Below are positions 51,286 through 59,456 of a stretch of DNA of 64,000 nucleotides, piece after piece. Source of the DNA: a virus; the IMG/VR virus record IMGVR_UViG_3300020579_000009, positions 1-64,000 of that record. One strand, 5' to 3'. A program made the translations under genes and the position numbers. Position 1 is the first letter of the stretch; the number at the start of each line of letters is the position of its first letter. The notes under the pieces were generated by a model. That model did no database searches, had not been told where the DNA came from, and worked only from the letters and a program-made list of their open reading frames with translations.

Positions 51286-51642
51286 TCAATTCATATCCTC
51301 AACGACGTAATAAACATTGTAAGTAACGCCTGCTGGAGGCCCTCCTGTTGCTGAGGTGATGGGCTGTCCGGCTTTTACCCGAACTAGAACGGAAAAACCC
51401 GCCGCAGCCACATTGTTAATTGGGTCTACCGATTGGAATTGCCCCGAACCTCCAACGGTCTGAGAACCCAAATCATCTGTGTACATAACAGGCACTGTGA
51501 AAGGAGTTGCTGGCGAGGCTTCAAGATATTCCGATATCCTGAATAGGCCAGAACTACTAGGCGTAAACAAGGTGGCACTAAACGCTCCAGTCTGATTTAG
51601 AGACTGGATTGAAGCTACAATGGTTGGGACTTCAGCTTTCAT
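51286..51642 (-). CDS. Small fibre-associated beta protein
   Basis: 118 aa, AAAGGAGAAGAT before the ATG. Short start MKAEVPTIVASIQSL then a beta domain (FSATLFTPSSSGLFRISEYL; FSVLVRVKAGQPITS). Of the type that forms trimer tips in fibres; follows the fibre gene by 13 bases. No clear counterpart in A. Confidence 0.5.
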   Translation of the reverse strand: MKAEVPTIVASIQSLNQTGAFSATLFTPSSSGLFRISEYLEASPATPFTVPVMYTDDLGSQTVGGSGQFQSVDPINNVAAAGFSVLVRVKAGQPITSATGGPPAGVTYNVYYVVEDMN

Positions 51643-51655
51643 ATCTTCTCCTTTT

Positions 51656-53962
51656 TTATTTGCTATCACAACTGATTTGAATGACTTCAGTGTCGTTGAC
51701 TGTCGGTGTCCCATTATAGGTAAAAACTACGCCGGTAGTCGTCAAAGAACTAGGAGTCAAAATACTTTGATTATCCGTAATGAGCGGCTGGTTTCCACCA
51801 ACTTCTATAGCCGAACACACCACGCTCGATACATCAACGAATGGCGTCGGAAAAGTGTAGGTAATCGTGGGGTTTGCCGCTTGTCCTGCTCCGGTGTTGG
51901 TGATGGTTCCTTGAACGAGGCGGGTGTTGCCGGAGAGTGCTGTCCATGCCGCCGATGCTCCCCAGCCCGCGCTGAGAACGAGTTTTGCCGCCGTGATGGT
52001 TGTTCCGCTGATGGAGTTTGAACCGAAGTAGGTTCCTGCGGCGATGCTGTTTGCAGAGCCGCCCTGTATAAATGTATTGCCGCCGTCATCATAGAATTGC
52101 GAGCCAGCAGTGGTGATAAGAAATTGATTGTTAGCGCCTGCCGCTTTTACGGTGGTGCCGCGAACGTGCATCTGCGTTACCGTGCTGTTCAGCCAAATGG
52201 CCGCGCCGCCAGCCGACGTAGATAACATGCCCAGAGAATCATTGGTGAGATTCACGGTGCAGGCTGCGACACATTGTGTTTTCATGACGGTACACGCAGT
52301 GCTGAAAGCGCAATTGAGGAAATCCCCGTTGGAATTAAGCATGCCTGTAGAAGTAGCGTCATTGACTAAAACGATGGGGGTCAGGAAGTTCTGTCCGTAG
52401 TAACTACCGTTTGAGTTGATGATGGATGGCTGGCCGTTGGTGCCTGCCAGCAAATTAAAAACGATGGAAGTCCCATTTGAGCCGAAGCAGGCAATCTGGG
52501 CAAGCTGCATGACTACTCCCGCGTTTGTGGCGGTGCAGTTGATTGCGCCGAACAATTCCGAAATGTCGTTGAAATATACCGGGTCGCCGCACGAAGAACG
52601 CCCCATATCAAACCCTACGGCGTTGGGGTCAAGTATTCCCCAGTTGGAAAACGTGAGATTGAATCCCGTAGAGCCTGTGCACCCGCCGCCGAATGGTGAG
52701 CCGTCAAGTTCAAACAGGTTGATAGTGGGATTCCCAGAAATCGAAGCCTGTCCCAATCCATTGATGCCAAAATCGTGAGCCGCAAGATTGGGAATTCCGC
52801 CATTGCAGGCGTGGGCGCTGAATCCGTTCGTGCATCCAGCATAGTTGTAATTCGGCGTTGGAATCAGGACGGAGTTTGCTGGCCCTTGTCCAAAGACTTC
52901 CGGGCCTGTTTGGTTCACGTCGATGGGGGAATTGCCGGAAACGCCAGTCCATCCACCGCACGGAACGCTTAAAGAAGCGCCCGCGATATTCATTACCGGC
53001 CCGCCGATAAAAGCATTGCCTTCCGGGAACTGCAAAGCCTTGCAAGCGCCGGGAGTTGAGAAGGCTGCCGTCGCCGCTGCGTTAATGGCCGTAGCGTCGT
53101 CTTGGCTGCCCCATGCGAGAGCGCAAAGAGGATTCCCTGCCGGGACGCAATTGGCGAGCGCGGTTGCGGCTGCGGTGATGCTGGTCGCGCTGTTGACGGT
53201 CGTGATGGTCGTTTGAGCTAGGAGCGCAGCGTAGTTGCCCGTGCCATTGTTCGCGCTGTTCGGCCCTGCGTAGCCGAAAACAATTTTCCCGACATCCGTC
53301 CCCGCAACTCCCGCTGTCGAGCAAGGATAGACCGCCCCCGGACATTGGAAATTGCAATCCCCTGCTCCGCAAGTAACCGTGGCGCTGCCGATGGAGAACG
53401 TTGCGTTCATGGTATATTTCGCATCCCACTTCGCACCATAGGCGAGCGGAGAAATTGTCTGCGAAGGGTTGGATGGAAACCAGGTATTCGTGGCGGTGCA
53501 GATAAAAACGCCGTAGCCCGTGCCATTGATAGTCAAGTTTACCGGAGCCGTAGTTCCCGGTGTGCAAGTAGCAGGCAGTACAGAGACACTGGTAATGGCG
53601 GAGCCGCCACCACCGCTAGGCCCTGTGAGTGTGATATTGGTTAGGACGGTGGAATAGCCAGTGCCGAAACTCTGGACGACATAGGAACCTGCCGGGGCAA
53701 AGAACGTGTAGTGCCCGTTGGCCTGTACGGAGAATGGGTTAGCTTGCTGCGTGGTGCCGCTCTGGTCGCTGTAGATAAGCGTCAGGGGGGAGCACGGAGG
53801 CCCACCAGACCCACCAGAAGCGCATACAGCGATGCTTGCAGGGCCATTGGGGAATCCGGCAGGAGCTACGCTGCCATCAAACCTCACGACCGCAGGTGTC
53901 GTTTGCTGCGCCCTTGCCAGAGGAGCCAGTAGCAGCAACATAAAAAATAGTATTTTCCTCAT
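51656..53962 (-). CDS. Exported tail-fibre or tailspike-like protein, unit B
   Basis: 768 aa. Signal MRKILFFMLLLLAPLARAQQ, then VCASGGSGGPPC, FFAPAGSYVVQSFGTGYS, ATCTPG...GVFICTATNTW and SPLAYGAKWDAK in the same order as the unit A protein (5076-7328). About 480 Gly/Asn-rich beta-helix residues and a C-terminal EVIQISCDSK follow; A ends EIIQILCTNQ. Two Cys pairs are kept in both, fitting disulphides made outside the cytoplasm. Confidence 0.75.
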   Translation of the reverse strand: MRKILFFMLLLLAPLARAQQTTPAVVRFDGSVAPAGFPNGPASIAVCASGGSGGPPCSPLTLIYSDQSGTTQQANPFSVQANGHYTFFAPAGSYVVQSFGTGYSTVLTNITLTGPSGGGGSAITSVSVLPATCTPGTTAPVNLTINGTGYGVFICTATNTWFPSNPSQTISPLAYGAKWDAKYTMNATFSIGSATVTCGAGDCNFQCPGAVYPCSTAGVAGTDVGKIVFGYAGPNSANNGTGNYAALLAQTTITTVNSATSITAAATALANCVPAGNPLCALAWGSQDDATAINAAATAAFSTPGACKALQFPEGNAFIGGPVMNIAGASLSVPCGGWTGVSGNSPIDVNQTGPEVFGQGPANSVLIPTPNYNYAGCTNGFSAHACNGGIPNLAAHDFGINGLGQASISGNPTINLFELDGSPFGGGCTGSTGFNLTFSNWGILDPNAVGFDMGRSSCGDPVYFNDISELFGAINCTATNAGVVMQLAQIACFGSNGTSIVFNLLAGTNGQPSIINSNGSYYGQNFLTPIVLVNDATSTGMLNSNGDFLNCAFSTACTVMKTQCVAACTVNLTNDSLGMLSTSAGGAAIWLNSTVTQMHVRGTTVKAAGANNQFLITTAGSQFYDDGGNTFIQGGSANSIAAGTYFGSNSISGTTITAAKLVLSAGWGASAAWTALSGNTRLVQGTITNTGAGQAANPTITYTFPTPFVDVSSVVCSAIEVGGNQPLITDNQSILTPSSLTTTGVVFTYNGTPTVNDTEVIQISCDSK

Positions 53963-54594
53963 TGTGTCAACTTCCTCCCCAAATAAACACCTCCGCCGCT
54001 CCCTCCACCCCCAGCGTTGGTCGCTGGCGTATTGCCAGCCGCTGGTGTTGTGATTCCAGTAACGGCAAGGTCGGAAGCGAGTTGCAATCGCCCTCGTAAT
54101 ATCTGCTGCTGAGCCACGGCGATAGTCGCAGCGGTATATGCGATGGGCGGAGAACCTACAGCCGGAGGGACACTTACAAATAATACGCGCTGCAAGGATT
54201 CATCGAAGTAGGGATAAAAGAAGTATTGCGTGTTGGCGAGAAGCCCAGTGATGGTTTGATTGCCGGGGAAAGGGCCAGCTACGGTGTTGTCATCCCGGTA
54301 TATCCGCAGGATAGAAGAATTGTTGGTGCCGTCCCAGAAAAGGGAGATGGACGTAGTAGAAGGACATGTAAAACCGAAATTTGTAGCCAGCGCGGTGGTG
54401 CGGCTACCGGCAGACTTTAACTGCGTGCTGGTAGGGTCAACCACAGGCTTGTTAAGAGAGCTAAACCCTGCGCCGGAAAGGTTCTGTCCCACAAGGATAT
54501 TGAGTGAGGTTTGAACCCAGTCCAGAAACTCATGCGTGCCGTGACTCAGATTCTCGTCGTGCGGTCGCAAGCTATATTGTCGTAACCTGCCCAT
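53959..54594 (-). CDS. Fibronectin-III-like virion protein, unit B
   Basis: 211 aa. Begins MGRLRQYSLRPHDENLSHGT then LDWVQTSLNILVGQNLSGAG, a beta domain (TTSISLFWDGTNNSSILRIY; TGLLANTQYFFYPYFDESLQ) and a Gly-rich tail GGGGSGGGVYLGRK. Counterpart of 8047-8577. Confidence 0.55.
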   Translation of the reverse strand: MGRLRQYSLRPHDENLSHGTHEFLDWVQTSLNILVGQNLSGAGFSSLNKPVVDPTSTQLKSAGSRTTALATNFGFTCPSTTSISLFWDGTNNSSILRIYRDDNTVAGPFPGNQTITGLLANTQYFFYPYFDESLQRVLFVSVPPAVGSPPIAYTAATIAVAQQQILRGRLQLASDLAVTGITTPAAGNTPATNAGGGGSGGGVYLGRKLTQ

Positions 54595-55101
54595 CTATCC
54601 GCCCCACTCGTAAATCCTACCCCGCTCGAACTTCGTCGCCACGCCCGTTAGGTTCTCTATCTCAAAAGGTGCCGCGACAACGACGTAAGTAGCTCCATTC
54701 CGCTTGAGTTTGTCTTTAGATGCCGCCAGTCTATTCTTGAAACTGGTCAGCGAATCTCCCCCTGGTATGGGAATATCGGGATTGGCTTTCCAGCGTTCGC
54801 GCATATCGGAGAGCAGTTTTTCCGCTTTGTCCTTGCTCTGGCCGTGCGCGTTGGCAAAGTTGAAGCGTCTGAGACTTTTCCATTCCTCGCAAGGCACGCC
54901 AAGATTGCGGGCAAGGAAGAACCCGCTCTGCCCATCCAAGTCCGAGCACACTACCTTCTGAGCGCCGAGTTCCTTGAGGCGCGGGGTCAATTCCTTGAGT
55001 TTTTTGAGCTTTTCCCGTGGAGCAGGTGTCTGCCGCCAGCCCATGACTCTTTGCTGTTGGTCGTAGATGGATTCCGCTGGGAGTACGAAAAGCACCTTCA
55101 T
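54595..55101 (-). CDS. Histidine-phosphatase-fold protein lacking catalytic residues, unit B
   Basis: 168 aa. The expected RHGET is LPAES (7-11); then QQQRVMGWRQTPAP, VVCSDLDGQSGFFLARNLGV, LRRFNFANAHGQSK, NPDIPIPGGDSLTSFKNRLA and VVVAAPFEIENL where a T-H would be. Same fold marks and the same losses as the unit A protein at 8570-9103, though overall identity is low, so the inert form was kept. Confidence 0.65.
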   Translation of the reverse strand: MKVLFVLPAESIYDQQQRVMGWRQTPAPREKLKKLKELTPRLKELGAQKVVCSDLDGQSGFFLARNLGVPCEEWKSLRRFNFANAHGQSKDKAEKLLSDMRERWKANPDIPIPGGDSLTSFKNRLAASKDKLKRNGATYVVVAAPFEIENLTGVATKFERGRIYEWGG

Positions 55102-57077
55102 GGCGCTTGCTCCTCTCTGAGAATGCTTGCGATTCTTCCGGCCTTCCCGGCCTTTGAACCTTTAGACTTGGTTTCCGCTTTCTGTTCTTTGGTCATTTCC
55201 TTAATCATGTCGGCGTTTTGCTGCATACGCTGCTCCGCTTGCTGAATCTCTGCATCGGAGAATACGCCTTCTCCTGCCACGCGCAACCTGTCTTTGATGT
55301 GCGCGTTCTCGACGCGTAGAGCTTGCAGTTTGTCAGCCAGGCTCACGGGCTTCAGTGTTTCTTCCACGCCCTTCGGGTTGATTCCGCCCTTCCAATCGCC
55401 TCCAGGACTAGGCGGAGGGTTTGCCGCAACTCCTCCCGGAGATGGACTACCGCTACTAGGTGTTCCACGTGGAACATTTGGAGTGCCTGACGGGGGTTTC
55501 TGTATCGGCCCTTCGAGCGGTGGCCCTGTTCGCTCCGAGCCTGCCGCAGTAGTCTTTTGAATCTCTTTGAGGAGTTTTCCCATGTCGGCAGCGTCCAGCA
55601 TGTTCGCCACTTTGCCAGCCACAATGATAGGCAGAACAAGCCCCAACCCCGGCAAGCCCGATGCCTGCCCTACAGCTGCCGCTCCTATCGCCGCTGGCCC
55701 CGCCGTCAGCGGGTGACGGATGATGGCCTTGATTTTCCCCATGAAGTTCGCTTTGGTTTCCTGCGAGTAACGGTCAAGGTCAACGCCCAACTCCTGAGCT
55801 TTGGCAAACGACTTCGCGTCAATGCCGTACTTGTCGAGGGCTTGCTTGATTTCTCCTGCCGCCGTGGCGTTCTTTGGGTCAATGAGCTTTGAAAGAGCAT
55901 TCGAGTGGTTCGGCTCGTCTACCAACTGGCCTAGCAATCCGCTCTGCATTCCCTTATAAGTCCGCGTTTCATCGATGTAGTGCTGCCAGAGTTTCGCCTG
56001 CTGTGTACCCAATTCCTGCGCCCTGTCTCCAGTGGCTTTGTGGAGACCGTCATAAAGAGCGTTGAGCGCAGCGGCTTCGCGGAACTTCCCTGCACGTTCT
56101 AGGGCCGCAGCATCCCTGCCTACGTCGGTCGTAAAAGACTTTGCCTCTCTCAGCGGAATCATGGGCCTGGATTCCGCTCTAAGAATCTGTCCTTCCGCCC
56201 CTTCTGGCAGCGCCTTCATGGTCTTGCCCATCACGTCTCTAGCCGCCCCTGCCGCTTTGGACACATCGACAAAACCCGTCTGATTGCCTTTACTCTGCAT
56301 GTCCATCTCATCGGCGGATAGGACGCTATTCACGCTCTGGCTGATTTCTCCATTCGGCCCCATAATGCGCTCGTTGAGCATAGCCAGAGGCTTACGCAAC
56401 ATGTCGTTTACGACACTGACTTTGCCCTTGTCGATAGCAAGATTCCGGTGGATGAGTTTCTCCGATGCGCTAATCTTGGCCTTCAATCCCTCATCTATCG
56501 CTTCCGGCCCCGCCATCTGCATCTTAAGTCCAGAGAGGCCGCCAATCCCAGAAGCGATTGAACGAGGGTCGCCGCGCTTGATTCCCTGCTCGATGTCGCT
56601 AGAACCACTTTCAATCCCCGAAGCCACCCCTTCAATCCCTTTTGCCGCCATGTCGAACGGAGTCATCAAGGCAGCGCCAACGGAAGCTAGTGGCAGGTAT
56701 TTCTCCATCGGCTCATTGCCACCCAGAGCCTTTTTCCAGTTGCCGAAGGAATCTTTGGCCATTCCGCCGAAAGCCGTCCCTGCCTGTTTAGCGGCATCTC
56801 CGAGCGTGTCGGCGTCTTTGATTCCGAAGGCTCCCAAAGCTGCCTGCGTAGCGGAATGAACGGGACTATCCCCGGCGTTTAGGATTGGCCCGCCCTTGCG
56901 GTTCTGGTAGGAGCCTGCTGGCACCGCGCCTTGATGCACGCCTAGCTGTTCTTCGGTGGGCTCATTAGCAGGATGGAACACACCGACAGGATTCCCGTTT
57001 GCATCCCATCGCTGTCCACTCGGAGGCGGCGGGGTATCGGAGACCGGGTTGCCTTGTGCGTCCCAGCGTTGCGGCAT
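55098..57077 (-). CDS. Large internal virion (ejection) protein, unit B
   Basis: 659 aa. A repeated start (RWDAQGNPVSD; RWDANGNPVGV) is followed by YQNRKGGPILNAGDS, shared with A 9100-10944. Long helical body with membrane-active stretches (LTAGPAAIGAAAVGQASGLP; GLGLVLPIIVAGKVANML) and a basic coiled-coil end. Overlaps its neighbours by four bases or abuts them. Confidence 0.55.
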   Translation of the reverse strand: MPQRWDAQGNPVSDTPPPPSGQRWDANGNPVGVFHPANEPTEEQLGVHQGAVPAGSYQNRKGGPILNAGDSPVHSATQAALGAFGIKDADTLGDAAKQAGTAFGGMAKDSFGNWKKALGGNEPMEKYLPLASVGAALMTPFDMAAKGIEGVASGIESGSSDIEQGIKRGDPRSIASGIGGLSGLKMQMAGPEAIDEGLKAKISASEKLIHRNLAIDKGKVSVVNDMLRKPLAMLNERIMGPNGEISQSVNSVLSADEMDMQSKGNQTGFVDVSKAAGAARDVMGKTMKALPEGAEGQILRAESRPMIPLREAKSFTTDVGRDAAALERAGKFREAAALNALYDGLHKATGDRAQELGTQQAKLWQHYIDETRTYKGMQSGLLGQLVDEPNHSNALSKLIDPKNATAAGEIKQALDKYGIDAKSFAKAQELGVDLDRYSQETKANFMGKIKAIIRHPLTAGPAAIGAAAVGQASGLPGLGLVLPIIVAGKVANMLDAADMGKLLKEIQKTTAAGSERTGPPLEGPIQKPPSGTPNVPRGTPSSGSPSPGGVAANPPPSPGGDWKGGINPKGVEETLKPVSLADKLQALRVENAHIKDRLRVAGEGVFSDAEIQQAEQRMQQNADMIKEMTKEQKAETKSKGSKAGKAGRIASILREEQAP

Positions 57078-58145
57078 CTATTTATACCAAGTCTTTGTTT
57101 TGGCATCCCATTGAGCGTCGGCAGGCACACCCTTTGGCCGGGCGGGTGCTGAACCTTGCGGCGCGGCTGCCGTGCCTGCCTTTGGCGTTGGCCGGAACTC
57201 CGGCGACGGCGCACTTTGCACCTGCGGAACATCTACTCCAAGAGCATTGAAGAGCCACGATTTCACGCTAGGGTCACGCGCTGCGGCTTCGTTGGCAATC
57301 TGCGTCCGCGTTCCCGACATGACCTGAGCAACATCTTCCGTGGTCGCATCCTTGTGTAGAGAACGGTAGTTCCTACCTGCTTCGTTAGCCGCTGCTTGCG
57401 CCTCATCCACGATGTTATGGCGGACTTTCTCATCCGTGGCGGCTTGCTTGAAGTTCCAGTTATGCACCATGTTGTCGTGCTGGTTCTTGACACTCTGAAC
57501 GTAGGCATCGGCGCGTTCTTTCATGCTATCCGCGCGAGATGCAGCCGCAGCGCCCATCTGGCCGCGATAGTTGGCCAGTCCGGCTGCCTGAGTGAGTCCG
57601 GTAGTGGCGCGGAGTTCCTCTGTAGGGATGGCTTCCTGGTCTTTGAGAGCTGCAAGCTGGTCGCCCAGAGATTTCTGTTGTGCTCCGTACTGCCGTATGC
57701 CCGGCCCGTAGACAACGCCCTGTACATCTTGACCGGGGCGTGTAGCAGCTCCTAACGTGATAAGGGCCTGCCCTAGATTGTGAAAAAATCCCTTCACCCC
57801 TTCCCCGTGCCGAATGTCGGGCGTCCAACCCATCTTTGGCGGTTGCATCGCAGCCATTTTTTTCTGGATGTCCTGCTCTTGGCTGCCGATTTGTTCTAGC
57901 CTTCCGCTGGCCTGCTGATATTGAGGAAGGTTAGATACTTGGCTGACCATCGAAGCTAGGTCTGTCCCACCAGTAGCCGGAGCACCTCCTTGTGGCTGGA
58001 CAGGACTGGTCGGAGGAATAGCGGAAGGCCCCGGTGCAATAGGCACTCCAGCTTGTGGCTGCCCACCGCCCATCATCCCCATCAGTTGCATGAGCTGCGG
58101 AGGAAGTGGGCTATCCGTTGCTTGGGTTACGTCGCCTTCAGCCAT
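57078..58145 (-). CDS. Internal virion protein (coiled coil), unit B
   Basis: 355 aa, Gln/Pro-rich start, helical middle (RLEQIGSQEQDIQKKMAAM; QAAANEAGRNYRSLHKDATT) and Pro-rich end with a repeated DAQWDAKTKTWYK. Counterpart of 10944-11903. Confidence 0.5.
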   Translation of the reverse strand: MAEGDVTQATDSPLPPQLMQLMGMMGGGQPQAGVPIAPGPSAIPPTSPVQPQGGAPATGGTDLASMVSQVSNLPQYQQASGRLEQIGSQEQDIQKKMAAMQPPKMGWTPDIRHGEGVKGFFHNLGQALITLGAATRPGQDVQGVVYGPGIRQYGAQQKSLGDQLAALKDQEAIPTEELRATTGLTQAAGLANYRGQMGAAAASRADSMKERADAYVQSVKNQHDNMVHNWNFKQAATDEKVRHNIVDEAQAAANEAGRNYRSLHKDATTEDVAQVMSGTRTQIANEAAARDPSVKSWLFNALGVDVPQVQSAPSPEFRPTPKAGTAAAPQGSAPARPKGVPADAQWDAKTKTWYK

Positions 58146-58870
58146 TATTTCCCCTGACCTGTTGGAATGCCGCCAGCACCGAAGATGCCGCCAGCCATTT
58201 GCCCGATTGCGCTCATCGTTTCAGCGGCGGTATTTGTCGGCTGCTGAATGCTAGTGCTCGTTTGCCCCAGCAAAGAGGCTGGATTAAAGAGTTGCGCGAG
58301 CGAAGAAAGTCCTTGCGCTCCGCCCATCTGCATCATTTCGTTCTGGAAAAGATTCTGCAAATACATCTGCGAAAGATTTTGGGCTTGTCCGGTAGCTTCT
58401 CCACCAAGCATGGCAGCCTGCATTCCCGATGGTGCGGCACCATAGCCGGAAGCGTTCAGTCTTTGTTTCGACAGAGCCGCTGCATTTTCTCCATGGTTCA
58501 CGCCTTGCCCGAAACTGGCTTGCTGCTGTTGCTGATAATACGGCGAACCAAGATTCATCAGTTGCTTGAAAAAATCCATTGCCGGGCCTGCGGAACCGCC
58601 CATCATCTTCGTAAACCAAGGAATCAAGGCGTTTCTTGCCAAGCCCGTTTGCAGGTTGGTTTCCGCAAGGTTGGCAGCCAAAGCTCCACCATCCTTAGTG
58701 CCAAAGCCATAAGGATTTGTCGTTCCCGTCGCGCCAGCCGGACTGGCGGAAGGCGGAGAACCAAACAAGGAAGGCCCGCCAGGAATACCGGGCATGTTTG
58801 TGCCTGTCTGTCCCGGCCATCCAAGAGGATTAGAGCCTTGTCCCTGTAACGGGTTAGGCATCGTACTCAT
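58145..58870 (-). CDS. Internal virion protein, P22 gp7-like type, unit B
   Basis: 241 aa. Pro/Gly-rich start, Gln-rich helices (FKQLMNLGSPYYQQQQQASF; QAAMLGGEATGQAQNLSQMY) and a Gly-rich end. Counterpart of 11900-12592 by order. Its ATG directly overlaps the stop of the next gene upstream, with no ACP or GNAT in between. Confidence 0.5.
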   Translation of the reverse strand: MSTMPNPLQGQGSNPLGWPGQTGTNMPGIPGGPSLFGSPPSASPAGATGTTNPYGFGTKDGGALAANLAETNLQTGLARNALIPWFTKMMGGSAGPAMDFFKQLMNLGSPYYQQQQQASFGQGVNHGENAAALSKQRLNASGYGAAPSGMQAAMLGGEATGQAQNLSQMYLQNLFQNEMMQMGGAQGLSSLAQLFNPASLLGQTSTSIQQPTNTAAETMSAIGQMAGGIFGAGGIPTGQGK

Positions 58871-59454
58871 TCAAACGCCATCCTTCCTCCGCGCTGGCTT
58901 CCACTACCTTGCTGCAAAAACTGCTGTAGCCACGCCTGCATGGGATTCGGAGTTTGCGCCGGTGCTTTAGGTGCCGGAGGCGCGTAGCTGAAAGGATTCC
59001 CTCCAAGAGCGTTCTGCAAGAGTGTGTTCGGCATTCCCAGAACAGGGTCGCTGCCGGCGCCTGTAGCGGCTCCGCCAAAGGGGTCGTTGCTCGTCGGATT
59101 GAAAGACAGGTTCCCTCCAGGCCGTCCGAAGAGTCCTCCCGCATAGGTAGCAAGGTCTTGACGATAGGCAGAATCAAACGGCCCTGTGCCCGTAGCCCGC
59201 ACCGACTCAGCGCCCATTACATTCGCAGGAGGAGGCGGAGCTTGGTAGGCCGGAGTACCACCGGGAGGATTTTGCGCTGTAAACTGCCCTGCTCTTACCA
59301 TCTGCGATGTCCCACCAGAAGTAGGCGTTTGGTTTTGCGCCATGGGCTTTGCGCCGACAGGGCCAACGGAGGGGCTTTTCCCGCCAAAGTAAGGCACGCC
59401 AGTCTTGCCGGGTTGCCCCATCATCACATTCATAGGGTTAAACATTGTTCCCAT
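58867..59454 (-). CDS. Proline/glycine-rich virion protein, unit B
   Basis: 195 aa, Pro/Gly/Asn-rich, with FDSAYRQDLATYAGGLFGRP and the end GGRMAFE matching A 13250-13801. In B this gene leads straight into the gp7-like gene, so the ACP/GNAT pair of unit A is an insertion or a loss at this joint. Confidence 0.5.
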   Translation of the reverse strand: MGTMFNPMNVMMGQPGKTGVPYFGGKSPSVGPVGAKPMAQNQTPTSGGTSQMVRAGQFTAQNPPGGTPAYQAPPPPANVMGAESVRATGTGPFDSAYRQDLATYAGGLFGRPGGNLSFNPTSNDPFGGAATGAGSDPVLGMPNTLLQNALGGNPFSYAPPAPKAPAQTPNPMQAWLQQFLQQGSGSQRGGRMAFE

Positions 59455-59456
59455 AA